Both the position numbers and the translations under genes were made by a program. The notes under the pieces are model-generated. The model saw only the letters and a list, made by a program, of their open reading frames with translations. It searched no databases and was not told the origin of the DNA. From contig NC_092679.1 of assembly GCF_964355755.1 (NCBI RefSeq), positions 10,408,932-10,472,931 on the forward strand: a DNA stretch of 64,000 nucleotides, in the 5' to 3' direction. Source of the DNA: Antedon mediterranea (lineage: Eukaryota > Echinodermata > Crinoidea > Comatulida > Antedonidae). Of this stretch, positions 54,701 through 57,664 are shown piece after piece (within the stretch, counting starts at the first letter, position 1; each line of letters begins with the position of its first letter).

Positions 54701-57504
54701 ATGTTTTTTTAGCCTTATCGATGCATGATCCGTTATCTACAACTCATCAACTTCAAGATTTTGTAATAAAAATAAACGGTTCACGGTTTACTTTAGAAAC
54801 TATGACTGTTTAAAAAAAGACAAAATGTTGACGATTTTTAAAGCTTTTTCATAAAAAACGCGCATGAAATGTTTAATTCAACGTGTTCGTATGGCGTTAT
54901 TTAAATTGGAAAAGGTCTAAATTGTTTTCAAAATTACTAGGAAAGGCTTGAAAAATATAATTCAAGAGAAAAAAATATGTTTTTAACGCTACGTGCGCAC
55001 CGCGTACGTAAAAAATTGCGCGCCCGTGGGAATTTTTGACATGCTCAAAATGACAAGAAACGCATAAAAAGTTGATTGGAAATTAATTTTGCGCATTTTG
55101 AAATTTTAAATGCGCGTGCGCGCGTAACTTCTTGTGAAACATGCCATTTTTAATCCGTAGAAAGTTTGCCCCTGATATGACTTAAATTTTGTCAAAGTGT
55201 CAATACTAAATGACTTTTGGTTTTTAATCTATGATCAATCATTGAAATTCATAAAATTGCGCGTAAGTCACGTTGCGCAACTATGACGTCATTCAAAAAT
55301 AGGAGGTGCACAACTTCACGTAAATGCCCATATGTTGTCAAAGTAATGAAATGTTATGTTTACACATTTTAGAGAAACGCGATCCACAAAAAGGAAGGAT
55401 GGAAAGAAGAACTAGACATGAAACTCGTCACTTTGACGAGTTAGTTATCCGCTCGACAAACGCCACGTGCACGTCATACGTTAGAATATTGCACACAGAG
55501 AAATATTAAGGCATTATGACCTGAACTGAAGAATATGATATGTTGTTATTTCTGAATTCTGTTATTTTGTGTCATATAGTATACACAGTACAATCTGTAT
55601 ACATATCACAAACAGTGTAAAATAGGTGAAATTACGGGACCCGTATTTTATTTCAGAATGAAATTATCTCAGCAACAAAATATTAACGTGTAGAAGAAAT
55701 TTGAATACGTGAAATATTGATGCGCGCTCTTTTAAATGTAATGAAATATAACGCAAAAGATGAAAATACGACTTTTTGTATTTAACTGGCCATATGATGA
55801 CGTCACAACATTCGATTGGCACAATTTTCACATGATTTTGTATCTACAATACAATAGCTTCCTGAAAACGTTTTAATCCTGATTATACGAGCTATAACAG
55901 ATTAAAATTTACTGTAAAGATGAAATTAATGACCAACGTAATTTAAATTTTTAGGCATGATGACGATAAAAAAATTAAAAAATGTTTAATTCATGCAAAA
56001 GATAGTTGATTGACCTAGAATATATTAAAATCAGGGTGAAAATCGACTACGAATAAGTGGAGATGCGCTCTATTAAATGTGATGAGCTATGACGAAAGAG
56101 ACAAAAATCCTATATTTTATATTCGCGTGGCCATAAGATGACGTCACAATGTCCGGTTAGCCATATTAATGCATGATTCAATATCTACAACTCATCAACT
56201 TCCAGAATATGTAATTAAAAAAAAGTTCTCCATGTAGTTTAGAATCTATGACTGTTTAAAAATAGGCATAATTTTGACGAATTTTTGAACTTTTTCACCA
56301 GAAACGCGTGCAAATTATTTAATTCGACGTGCTCGTATGACGTAATTTTAAGTCGAAATTGTTTAAAGGTTGGTGACATTACTATAAAAGGCTGAAAAAA
56401 CATGAATCACGCGAAAAAAATATGTTTTTAACTCTAAGTGTGCACCGCGTGCGTAAAACGTTTCGCGCGCGTGGGAATTTTTGACATGCTCAAAATGACA
56501 TGAAACGCATAGAAAGTTGATTAGAAGTTGATTTTTCGCACTCTAAAATTTTAAACGCGCGTGCGCGCGTAACTTTTTGTGAAACATGCTATTTTTAATC
56601 CATAGGAAGTTTGCGCTTGATGTGACTTAAATTTTCACAAAGTGTCAAAACAAAATTATGTTTCGTTTTTAGTCTATGATCAATCATTGAAATTCATAAA
56701 ATCGCGCGTAAGTCACGTTGCGCAACTCTGACGTCATTCAAAAATAGGAGGTGCACAAGTTCACGTAAATGTCGATATGTTGACAAAGTTACGATATGTT
56801 CTGTTTACACGTTTTAGAGAAACGCGACGCACAAAAATGACAGAAGGAAAGAAGTATAATACAGAAAAAAAAAAAAAAAAAGATGATGAAACAGGACGAT
56901 TACAAGGAGTTATCCGCTACTAAGCGGATAACTAATAATACAGAAAAAAACTGTTGATCTCATACAATAACAAGGAGTTATCCGCTTGGTATACCAAGCG
57001 GATAACTAATTATAAAAGAATATTTATTGTACCGTATACCATAACAGAGATAAAGAACATAGTACACATAATAATATTTACATTAAACTCATTTTTAATC
57101 ATTTTTTGATCAATCATAGTTCCTCTACAGTTTCTTTTTCTTAAGAAATCTTACCATTTCTTTATTTTTGTAAAATTCAAAGTTATTAAAATTATTATTT
57201 TTATTTTCTCAACTTTACAAAATGTTTCAAGGTGAATTGAATATTTTACCTTTGACTCAATGAAAACAAATTGTTAGCCTTTTGTGACAACAAAATACAG
57301 ATGTAATTAATCTGACAATATCTGGCTAATGCTGATGGCAGTGTCAATGGTGTGCAGAAATATAACATTTTTTTTTATTGTTAAAAATATCTGTTTTGAT
57401 TTTAGGAGGAGCAAGAACAGTTAGTGAGATACAATGCAGAGAAAATAGAAAAACCTGCAATAGCAAGTAGCTGGAAGCCTGCATTCTTTGGATCTCGAAG
57501 ATAG
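3229..57504 (+). CDS. TIMM50: Mitochondrial import inner membrane translocase subunit TIM50 (spliced, 9 exons)
   Basis: TIM50 is the intermembrane-space receptor of the TIM23 complex; it takes presequence proteins from the TOM complex and helps keep the channel closed. The nine exons join to 427 codons plus stop with every intron GT..AG and phases consistent. Residues 1-40 are rich in K and R without acidic runs, as in a mitochondrial presequence. Residues 141-158 form one hydrophobic segment ([18 protein letters not shown]). Residues about 200-361 are the FCP1/HAD-like domain. The nucleophile motif reads [14 protein letters not shown], so both catalytic Asp of the DxDxT motif are replaced, as is normal for TIM50, and the domain binds presequences rather than acting as a phosphatase. 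Other family blocks include [18 protein letters not shown] and [10 protein letters not shown]. It is longer than vertebrate TIMM50 (about 350 residues), mostly in the N-terminal linker. Introns take up about 98 percent of the gene. Confidence 0.96.
3884..3997 (+). repeat. Inverted partner of 11195-11306
   Basis: About 112 bases (GATGAAATCGGTCGCG ... CGCTATTTTG) match 11195-11306 in the opposite orientation. GAAATCGGTCGCG occurs twice within this copy. It is probably the end of a dispersed element whose outer limits I cannot fix. Confidence 0.6.
4424..4750. mobile_element. 327-bp MITE with TTA target duplication
   Basis: About 55-bp inverted ends start TGCACTTGTCAATTG and include ACCCCCGGGAGAGGTGCGTC; the middle is a string of GACGCAC/GTGCGTC words. 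TTA flanks both ends (4421-4423, 4751-4753). The opposite foldback arm near 8120 reads AGAGCATTAGGG without the insert, which gives the empty site and proves the boundaries. A 3-bp TTA target is typical of PIF/Harbinger, which is inference. Confidence 0.85.
5048..5060 (-). promoter_or_regulatory. Perfect DR1 nuclear-receptor motif
   Basis: TGACCTTTGACCT on the + strand is AGGTCAAAGGTCA on the - strand, two AGGTCA half-sites with a 1-base spacer. HNF4, RXR heterodimers and COUP-TF bind this class of site. It lies inside a foldback module. Function is inferred. Confidence 0.5.
5616..6490 (+). repeat. Diverged relative of the TTAA MITE with an internal duplication
   Basis: The left end reads AAAGACCCTTCTGCAATTTT and the right end AAATGGTCTTTA. 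The segment near 6420 (ACAAGGAATGACCTGGTTTC) matches the 626-bp MITE. Inside, 5680-5960 holds two copies of a unit of about 130 bp with CGGTCGGTAAACA and TTCATATTTTTTCGTTATTT. It follows an (AT)n run at 5556-5578. Confidence 0.5.
6631..6805. mobile_element. 175-bp CAGGG MITE, copy 1
   Basis: Begins CAGGGAAAATTT and ends AAAATGTTCTCTG (CCCTG in copy 2), with a perfect 5-bp duplication AAATT at 6626-6630 and 6806-6810. The second copy at 15539-15713 is also 175 bp and also has a 5-bp duplication. The element is non-coding. Confidence 0.85.
7077..7253. mobile_element. 177-bp MITE with GCTTGGTTCCCACTAG ends
   Basis: Nearly its whole length is an imperfect palindrome. The left end GCTTGGTTCCCACTAG mirrors CTAGTGGGAACCAAGC on the right, followed by ACGCAA and GGACGTAACG words on both sides. 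No clear target duplication is seen. Confidence 0.75.
7821..7833 (+). promoter_or_regulatory. Perfect DR1 nuclear-receptor motif
   Basis: AGGTCAAAGGTCA in the right arm of the first foldback element, the mirror of the site at 5048-5060. Function is inferred. Confidence 0.5.
8136..9068. other. Intron 1 spacer without recognised feature
   Basis: No protein match, repeat pair or hairpin is evident. A short frame at 8325-8561 has no recognisable similarity. Confidence 0.5.
9077..10951. mobile_element. Non-autonomous hAT element (1.9 kb)
   Basis: Terminal inverted repeats CAGTGGCGTATCCAG / CTGGATACGCCACTG and a perfect 8-bp duplication ATTACAGT (9069-9076, 10952-10959) are the hallmarks of hAT transposons. 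Both ends run into G-rich or C-rich tracts. There is no transposase frame. The inverted TTAA MITE at 9515-10140 is nested inside, so the hAT insertion is older than that MITE. Confidence 0.9.
9515..10140 (-). mobile_element. 626-bp TTAA-flanked MITE, copy 2
   Basis: Reverse-oriented twin of 118-743, also 626 bp, flanked by TTAA at 9511-9514 and 10141-10144. It is nested in the hAT element. The two copies make a near-perfect inverted pair that brackets TIMM50 exon 1, 8.8 kb apart. Confidence 0.88.
11195..11306 (-). repeat. Inverted partner of 3884-3997
   Basis: About 112 bases match 3884-3997 on the other strand, including GGCGCGCCATACAAAATA and GCGACCGATTTCA. Beyond this the two flanks diverge. 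Confidence 0.6.
11405..11727 (-). mobile_element. tRNA-derived SINE (minus strand)
   Basis: On the minus strand it starts with a tRNA-Leu/Ser-like head: A-box region GAGTGGCCGAGCGGTTAAGAC (11704-11724) and B box GGTTCGAGGCT (11656-11666). The body holds GTGCACTTTAAAGAACC and GACTGAAGAGGTCACCCAG, and the tail is (AAAC)n at 11408-11430. It is not a functional tRNA because the fold lacks a matching acceptor stem. Confidence 0.85.
12150..13045 (+). repeat. Direct repeat of about 0.4 kb, two copies
   Basis: 12150-12560 and 12659-13045 share GATCAGGATAGGAAGCG, AGGGGTCAAAGTTCAAAATT and TTGGTCTTTTA blocks in the same order, about 505 bp apart. Each ends with a GGTCAAAGGTCAAC-type motif. Confidence 0.75.
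12515..12527 (+). promoter_or_regulatory. Perfect DR1 nuclear-receptor motif
   Basis: AGGTCAAAGGTCA at the end of the first direct repeat. The equivalent point of the second repeat, near 13015, has GGGTCAAAGGTCA. Function is inferred. Confidence 0.5.
13440..14480 (+). repeat. Tandem satellite, about 150-162 bp units, about 7 copies
   Basis: Landmark TATGGATTTGCCCAAA recurs near 13449, 13611, 13772, 13922, 14077, 14227 and 14452. Units also share CCATGGAATAAAGCTGCC, CACTCTCGATCCTTAAG and GGACATTAAGCCCCATAATGG. It forms the core of foldback element 2. Confidence 0.88.
14672..15230 (+). repeat. Foldback modules of about 150 bp
   Basis: Module markers TCCGGTCAT/AATTTT at 14961 and 15111 are exactly 150 bases apart. 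Each unit runs on through AATATAAA, GAACAATTTGACACC and GAGATATAG to GAGGTCAAAGGTCAA. A 156-codon frame from 14937 crosses two units in phase. A close copy of the block lies at 35613-36160. Confidence 0.8.
15078..15090 (+). promoter_or_regulatory. Perfect DR1 nuclear-receptor motif
   Basis: AGGTCAAAGGTCA inside a 150-bp module; the copy at 36015 has one mismatch. Function is inferred. Confidence 0.5.
15539..15713. mobile_element. 175-bp CAGGG MITE, copy 2
   Basis: Begins CAGGGAAAAATTT and ends AAATTATTCCCTG, flanked by the 5-bp duplication TACAC (15534-15538, 15714-15718). It has the same length and core (GTGTAGCAATAAGGTTGTTT) as the copy at 6631-6805. Confidence 0.9.
15838..16256. mobile_element. 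Palindromic MITE with tandem GAACAACGTACTTTCACAAAC words
   Basis: Long inverted ends begin TGGAAGGCAATCGCCGC and run for more than 100 bases. Subterminal units of about 21-25 bases (ACTTTCACAAACGAAC) are repeated on both arms. TATCTAAC flanks both sides (15830-15837, 16257-16264), an 8-bp duplication that suggests hAT mobilisation. Confidence 0.85.
16265..17761. other. Intron 1 spacer without recognised gene
   Basis: Only a short duplication is seen: ATAAATTTACCTAC occurs twice about 40 bases apart near 16390-16435. No frame looks coding. Confidence 0.5.
17762..19180 (+). mobile_element. 1.4-kb hairpin-start repeat, copy 1
   Basis: Opens with ACTAGACATGAAACTCGTCA and a hairpin made by AACTCGTCAA / TTGACGAGTT, then GTTATCTGC. 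It matches 53882-55410 and 55411 onward over its full length through blocks such as GCCACGTGCATGTCATAC and AATAGGAGGTGCACAACTTC. It ends near GAAAGAAGAAAAGATG without the terminal hairpins of the intron 8 copies. No coding frame is seen. It resembles a non-autonomous Helitron-like (HINE) element by its subterminal repeats and hairpins, which is inference. Confidence 0.75.
19270..20900 (+). repeat. Diverged tandem repeat interrupted by a MITE
   Basis: TCCCGTCCGTAACAAAAATG-type words recur near 19340, 19730 and 20855. GGACA(A/T)TTATGAATTT recurs near 19562 and 20640. The repeat is a few hundred bases long and was split by the element at 19834-20547. Confidence 0.55.
19834..20547. mobile_element. 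0.7-kb MITE with CGCCCGTATTCT ends
   Basis: Inverted ends of about 37 bases: CGCCCGTATTCTAAAACCGG on the left and CCGGTTTAAGAATACGGGCG on the right, continuing through ACTTTAGTCGTAGTTCGA. The target duplication is not clear. The interior is non-coding. Confidence 0.8.
20960..22987. mobile_element. TAGTC foldback element 3 (2.0 kb)
   Basis: Starts TAGTCTAGGACC and ends GGTCCTAGACTA, with ATT duplicated at 20957-20959 and 22988-22990. This copy fixes the rule of a 3-bp duplication because its target differs from the TAT of the others. Arms of about 740 bases (20960-21698, 22245-22987) are strongly matched. The loop holds a second, direct copy of part of the left arm (about 21704-22080). TGACCTTTGACCC, one base off DR1, occurs near 21247 and 21792. 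Confidence 0.85.
23217..23496 (+). repeat. 25-bp tandem array, about 11 copies
   Basis: The unit ACAGATTCCTTCAATCACAGTACAA repeats with almost no change from 23217 to 23496. It ends 100 bases before the 32-base exon 2. The near identity suggests recent expansion and likely copy-number variation. Confidence 0.95.
23596..23627 (+). CDS. TIMM50: TIMM50 exon 2 (micro-exon)
   Basis: A 32-base exon after a TCTCTAG acceptor and before an AGA|GTAAGT donor. With one base carried over from exon 1 it codes for [11 protein letters not shown], which matches the conserved D-x-N-G stretch after the membrane segment. It is too short for ordinary ORF finding and lies 100 bases after a 25-bp tandem array. Confidence 0.93.
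23628..24905. other. Intron 2, no further feature recognised
   Basis: A GC-richer patch near 23820-23950 (CACCGCTGCCCCCACTGCC) stands out from its surroundings but matches nothing I know. Frames on the minus strand at 24013-24647 show no recognisable domain. Confidence 0.5.
24906..24986 (+). CDS. TIMM50: TIMM50 exon 3
   Basis: Twenty-seven codons, phase 0 at both ends, starting IPDEYDGK and ending QNYRK. The TATAG acceptor and AAA|GTGAGT donor fit. This is the linker leading to the FCP1-like domain, equivalent to the IPDEFD block of vertebrate TIMM50. Confidence 0.95.
25307..25426 (+). CDS. TIMM50: TIMM50 exon 4
   Basis: Forty codons, phase 0, from [14 protein letters not shown] to HPEWT. 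It carries [13 protein letters not shown], one of the most conserved TIM50 blocks, and the degenerate HAD motif I. The acceptor is TTGCAG and the donor ACG|GTAATT. Confidence 0.97.
25587..25694 (+). CDS. TIMM50: TIMM50 exon 5
   Basis: Thirty-six codons, [12 protein letters not shown] to YTREMAF. The acceptor AAAAAG|TAT is chosen because it keeps S-T-G-W in frame; a nearby CTACAG would drop these residues. The donor is TTT|GTAAGT. Intron 4, only 160 bases, is the shortest in the gene. Confidence 0.95.
25695..28033. other. First part of intron 5
   Basis: AT-rich at first, then more CpG-rich from 26500 to 27350. It holds the repeat at 26826-26990 and a duplicated segment GACG(C/T)ACACGCACCC near 27012 and 27120. 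At 27774-27962 CGCGGAACTCGCG occurs near both ends of a GGCCG...CGGCC-bounded stretch, a possible MITE. Confidence 0.45.
26826..26990 (-). repeat. Dispersed repeat, inverted partner of 57836-58000
   Basis: The two segments match across about 165 bases in opposite orientation: CAAAACATATCTCATAATGC here and its complement there, then GTATGCATAATCATAAAACT, TCTCAACCGTGA and CATGCATAATGCATACTC. Confidence 0.75.
28034..29950 (-). pseudogene. Broken non-LTR retrotransposon reverse transcriptase
   Basis: Read on the minus strand, the order is right for a LINE polymerase. A basic linker ([16 protein letters not shown]) comes first, then the RT fingers motif [10 protein letters not shown] (about 29450), [15 protein letters not shown] and [26 protein letters not shown] and the active site [12 protein letters not shown] (about 28800) follow, then NYLGSKIT and the thumb-side block [17 protein letters not shown]. 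The C-terminus reads [20 protein letters not shown] and stops at 28034. Several frameshifts split it into separate frames. The endonuclease domain and 5' end are missing, as expected for 5' truncation. It lies antisense in intron 5. The RT resembles the RTE/Nimb-like endonuclease-RT group, but clade assignment needs alignment. Confidence 0.9.
29951..31122. other. End of intron 5
   Basis: No known gene. Two related stretches, TCAACAAACTTATTCTATGG near 30433 and TCTACAGACTTATTTTATGA near 30638, lie about 205 bases apart in direct orientation and are each followed by CTTGTTCT. A frame at 30353-30709 shows no domain. Confidence 0.5.
31123..31221 (+). CDS. TIMM50: TIMM50 exon 6
   Basis: Thirty-three codons, [15 protein letters not shown] to ANGTHIK, phase 0. 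It includes the [10 protein letters not shown] block of the FCP1-like domain. The acceptor is TATTTCAG and the donor AAG|GTAAAA. A broken LINE sits in the intron just upstream. Confidence 0.96.
32035..32290 (+). mobile_element. tRNA-derived SINE, 3'-truncated
   Basis: The head has GTGGCGCAGGGTGTTGG (A box) and GGTTCAAATCC (B box, 32090-32100). The body matches the SINE at 44571-44890 (CTTGTATCCTTAGGCAAGAT, ACAACTTTGCGCTGATTACT). It stops after ATTCAG and lacks the (ATT)n tail, where a pseudogene remnant begins. Confidence 0.88.
32295..32705 (-). pseudogene. Degraded member of an invertebrate Cys-rich-tail protein family
   Basis: The minus strand reads [20 protein letters not shown], then [16 protein letters not shown] and a broken Cys-rich end containing KCSC and GVCCGHCSN. 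From memory this order (PPT..A..QHs.RvhyQv..W, then GW.l..n.L.P, then C-x-C tail) fits a multi-copy, uncharacterised protein family of marine invertebrates and insects. Stops and frameshifts break it, and the N-terminus is absent. Function is unknown. It abuts the 3'-truncated SINE. Confidence 0.55.
32706..33707. other. End of intron 6, nothing recognised
   Basis: AT-rich sequence with short T runs near 32960-33000. No coding frame or repeat pair is evident before the exon 7 acceptor. Confidence 0.5.
33708..33864 (+). CDS. TIMM50: TIMM50 exon 7
   Basis: Fifty-two codons plus one base, [17 protein letters not shown] to DLAVFLR. It codes for the last conserved HAD-like motif (VIMIDCN and [14 protein letters not shown]). 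The acceptor is ATTGTAG and the donor AGA A|GTAAGA. The open frame runs on into the intron to 33992 but the homology ends at the donor. Confidence 0.96.
34020..34345 (+). pseudogene. LINE 3' end (RT C-terminus and tail)
   Basis: [11 protein letters not shown] is followed, after frameshifts, by [20 protein letters not shown] and SKLFDVFFY, then a stop at 34280. The W-N-x-L-P and L-K-x-x-L pattern is the usual end of CR1/Jockey-like polymerases. An (AAT)n tail at about 34336-34352 fits retroposition. Everything upstream is missing. Confidence 0.75.
34346..35612. other. Intron 7 stretch with a 26-bp duplication
   Basis: A 26-base unit, ACTCTTCCGCAAGAGCAAGT plus GTAAAC, is present twice head to tail at 34791-34842. 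AGGCCTAG clusters lie near 34500 and 35400. No gene is recognised. Confidence 0.6.
34791..34842 (+). repeat. Perfect 26-bp tandem duplication
   Basis: Two identical head-to-tail copies. CTCTTCCGCAAGAG within the unit is itself nearly self-complementary. Confidence 0.9.
35613..36160 (+). repeat. Foldback modules, direct copy of 14672-15215
   Basis: Shares the module order with 14672-15215: AACATTATAATCCATTAGA, TTCCGGTCATTTTCAAGC, GAACAATTTACTCC, TAGATATAGCGAAAAGAGGT and GGTTTCCGGTCAATTTT. The frame at 35872-36084 reads almost the same peptide as at 14937. It lies just outside the long-TIR element that starts near 36308. Confidence 0.8.
37392..38660 (+). pseudogene. Broken C2H2 zinc-finger protein of an uncharacterised family
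   Basis: The first part reads [20 protein letters not shown], then [20 protein letters not shown], then shifts frame to [14 protein letters not shown]2H2 finger follows near 37853-37925: [20 protein letters not shown] then HLDYENH, spacing C-x4-C-x12-H-x5-H. Next is GWALKSS, shifting to [16 protein letters not shown], then [20 protein letters not shown] and FLTAQQV. The last frame (38280-38660) has an acidic run of Asp/Glu and ends [20 protein letters not shown]. From memory this architecture belongs to large families of uncharacterised proteins in cnidarians, echinoderms and molluscs. At least three frameshifts and one stop make it non-functional. It lies centrally between the long inverted repeats, so it may be that element's gene. 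Function is unknown. Confidence 0.65.
39263..39443. mobile_element. 181-bp MITE with TGTTTTCCACTAGG ends
   Basis: Inverted ends TGTTTTCCACTAGGCGAA / TTCACCTAGTGGAAAACA enclose an ATT/AAT-rich middle with GCGCATGCGCGCG. Its TIR resembles the TTCCCACTAG end of the MITE at 7077-7253. It lies in the interior of the long-TIR element. Confidence 0.75.
40491..41542. mobile_element. 1,052-bp TIR element with perfect 10-bp target duplication
   Basis: Starts GGGTGTCACGAAAGCTCAGA and ends CTGAGCTTTCGTGACACCC. GGATCTAGTG is repeated exactly at 40481-40490 and 41543-41552. The words CACGAAAGCTCAGACC and CCTAAGACCTAAGA recur in both ends, and an inner inverted pair (about 40790-40940 and 41320-41450) extends the symmetry. 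A 9-10-bp duplication is typical of MULE/MuDR, which is inference. Part of the inner segment resembles 11745-11880. It is non-coding. Confidence 0.88.
41543..41982. other. Intron 7 spacer without recognised feature
   Basis: Frames here are short and the composition is ordinary. Nothing is recognised apart from the target duplication at its start. Confidence 0.5.
41983..42141. repeat. Long hairpin, about 70-bp arms
   Basis: The left arm (41983-42052) and right arm (42068-42141) pair almost perfectly around a loop GAGGCGATGAGCCGA. Arms contain TGATGAAAGGTTATATTTCA and GTAATGGTACAAATAATGGC. A second inverted pair, 42133-42183 with 42997-43045 (ATTTGTTTTATATAACATC), suggests that the hairpin is one end of a larger element reaching about 43045. 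Confidence 0.8.
42652..42905. repeat. 135-bp tandem duplication
   Basis: Two copies 135 bases apart share GGTGGCGCTGTTGTATTTCA, CAGTACAGAGCCATATCATA and TTTTTTTTCATCCGCGA. As 135 is a multiple of three, the minus-strand frame stays open and repeats [19 protein letters not shown], but nothing suggests a real protein. Confidence 0.85.
42928..42957. repeat. Palindrome ACTATTAAACGATC
   Basis: ACTATTAAACGATC and GATCGTTTAATAGT are separated by only GT, a 30-base cruciform-capable site. It lies inside the possible larger element at 41983-43045. Confidence 0.85.
43046..43505. other. End of intron 7, nothing recognised
   Basis: AT-rich sequence running into the exon 8 acceptor. No repeat or gene is recognised. 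Confidence 0.5.
43506..43609 (+). CDS. TIMM50: TIMM50 exon 8
   Basis: With one base from exon 7 it gives 35 codons, [17 protein letters not shown] to RRNQARLQ. The V-D-D-V-R and EDDP blocks match the C-terminal region of animal TIMM50. The acceptor is ACTTTAG and the donor CAG|GTAAAA. Confidence 0.95.
43610..44361. other. Start of intron 8, nothing recognised
   Basis: AT-rich intron sequence with no coding frame, hairpin or repeat partner that I can find. Confidence 0.5.
44362..45148 (+). mobile_element. Diverged TTAA-MITE copy split by a SINE
   Basis: Follows the 626-bp MITE in order: CCTACGGGTTTTTTTT, TTTTAGCGGCCGGCTATAAAT, GCAAAAATACC, then after the insert CCCCAATTTGTATTAATGG, TAGCTAGCATATGATGTTCG and CTACTTAGGTAGTGCATTG. 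Sequence drift is much higher than in the two copies around exon 1, so this one is old. The SINE at 44571-44890 interrupts it. Confidence 0.75.
44571..44890 (+). mobile_element. tRNA-derived SINE, full length with (ATT)n tail
   Basis: The A box region GTGACGCAGGGTGTTGGACG and B box GGTTCGAATCC (44630-44640) are intact. The body matches 32035-32290. The 3' end reads GCGCTATATAAGAATGAACT and then (ATT)n to 44890, as in many marine-invertebrate SINEs that borrow a LINE tail. It is nested in the diverged TTAA MITE. Confidence 0.9.
45215..45460 (-). pseudogene. Fragment of a Cys-rich zinc-binding protein
   Basis: On the minus strand a frame reads [20 protein letters not shown], then [20 protein letters not shown], then [20 protein letters not shown]. 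Two C-x2-C pairs (CAHC and CDLC) suggest one zinc-binding unit. A stop lies just upstream (PIE*AYYC) and no start or end is found. I do not recognise a named family; it is probably from a transposon or a multi-copy orphan gene. Confidence 0.5.
45521..46160 (-). pseudogene. LINE 3' end fragment (minus strand)
   Basis: The minus strand reads [37 protein letters not shown] and further to LPLSTN, ending at 45846. The E-T-V-x-H-F-L-x-x-C-P block is the zinc-knuckle-like end found after the RT of many LINEs. A 3' untranslated part follows and ends in a (TTTA)-type tail near 45521-45535. The 5' part is missing. Confidence 0.65.
46434..46956. mobile_element. 0.5-kb MITE with GACCAATTTACACA ends
   Basis: The left end AAAGACCAATTTACACAGACG mirrors TTTTGTGTAAATGGTCAC on the right. 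Both ends continue with GCGG-rich words (AGCGGCAACGGTAAGCGG; GCGGATAGCGGATAACCGC). The target duplication is unclear. The interior is non-coding. Confidence 0.65.
47284..47645. repeat. Inverted repeat with 95-bp arms
   Basis: Arms 47284-47380 and 47549-47645 share CATCTTCGATCGATGACAAA, CAATGCCGTGCAAC and AACCAACAGAAATAACATA, with about 170 bases between. They probably represent one palindromic MITE with undefined outer ends. Confidence 0.75.
47646..49439. other. Intron 8 spacer with a poly-C tract
   Basis: No gene is recognised. A run of 15 C at 48379-48393 followed by TTAAATCCGCGCCTG looks like one end of a hAT-type element (CAGGCGCGGATTTAA on the minus strand), but I found no matching second end. 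Confidence 0.45.
49664..50816. mobile_element. 1,153-bp CAGGG element with 5-bp duplication
   Basis: Begins CAGGGATGTCACC and ends GGTGACATCCCTG. TATTG is duplicated at 49659-49663 and 50817-50821. The uninterrupted sequence AAGATATTGGTATC survives at 51473 and in the opposite arm near 53510. Near the right end, a 92-bp unit (CAAGGCTAGGCCTAAGCCTG) is duplicated at 50597 and 50689. No transposase frame is seen. Termini and duplication length match the 175-bp MITEs, suggesting one mobilising superfamily. Confidence 0.88.
50817..51735 (+). repeat. 329-bp tandem double modules, about 3 copies
   Basis: GGTCATAGAAATTTAAAAAT or its variant recurs at about 50953, 51281 and 51611, a step of 328-330 bases. 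Each unit is two modules marked by TAACCGGAAATG and TGTCCGGAAGCAAAG. The first two copies are almost identical and the third is diverged. Confidence 0.9.
51736..53254. other. Loop of foldback element 4, nothing recognised
   Basis: This 1.5-kb loop has no clear coding frame. A 66-codon frame at 52695 has no recognised similarity. No nested element is evident. Confidence 0.5.
53882..55410 (+). mobile_element. 1.5-kb hairpin-start repeat, copy 2
   Basis: Opens ACTAGACATGAAACTCGTCA with the hairpin AACTCGTCACTTTGACGAGTT, then AGTTATCCGC. It matches copy 1 in intron 1 throughout and ends GGAAAGAAGA directly against copy 3. GATGACGTCA-type and GCGCGCGTAACTTCTTGTG words recur. It is non-coding. Confidence 0.8.
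55411..57009 (+). mobile_element. Hairpin-start repeat, copy 3, with terminal hairpins
   Basis: Begins exactly where copy 2 stops, so the two are head-to-tail. After the common 3' block it runs through an A-rich stretch to two related hairpins (56908-56933, 56976-57007). The 5' AGTTATCCGC and the terminal GCGGATAACT are inverted, a subterminal repeat like that of Helitron-like HINE elements. Confidence 0.72.
56908..57007. repeat. Two terminal palindromes
   Basis: AGTTATCCGCTACTAAGCGG with ATAACT folds around ACTA (56908-56933). At 56976-57007 AGTTATCCGCTTGGTA joins its exact reverse complement, a perfect 32-base palindrome. ACAAGGAGTTATCCGCT precedes both, so the end was duplicated. Confidence 0.88.
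57010..57405. other. End of intron 8, nothing recognised
   Basis: AT-rich sequence with a T-rich stretch just before the exon 9 acceptor. Confidence 0.55.
57406..57504 (+). CDS. TIMM50: TIMM50 exon 9 and stop
   Basis: Thirty-two codons, [13 protein letters not shown] to FFGSRR, then TAG at 57502. It continues the charged helix of the C-terminus and ends with a short basic tail. The acceptor is GATTTTAG. It follows a 13.8-kb intron, so the C-terminus is far from the rest of the gene. Confidence 0.93.
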   Translation, partial: EEQEQLVRYNAEKIEKPAIASSWKPAFFGSRR

Positions 57505-57658
57505 ACAAAGAACTAGACAATAATATATTCTGGCATACATTCTGTATTCATATAAATTGAATATTCTATTTCAAACCAAAACTCAATCCACTATTCTGCA
57601 GTTCTTGTGATTGTAAGCAAGAAGTAATTAAAGACGTATTGTCCTTTGAAACACAACA

Positions 57659-57664
57659 AATAAA
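57659..57664 (+). terminator. TIMM50 polyadenylation signal
   Basis: AATAAA 155 bases after the stop codon is the first canonical signal downstream of TIMM50. A short 3' untranslated region of about 180 bases is implied. Another AATAAA-like site near 58000 is a weaker alternative. Confidence 0.65.
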
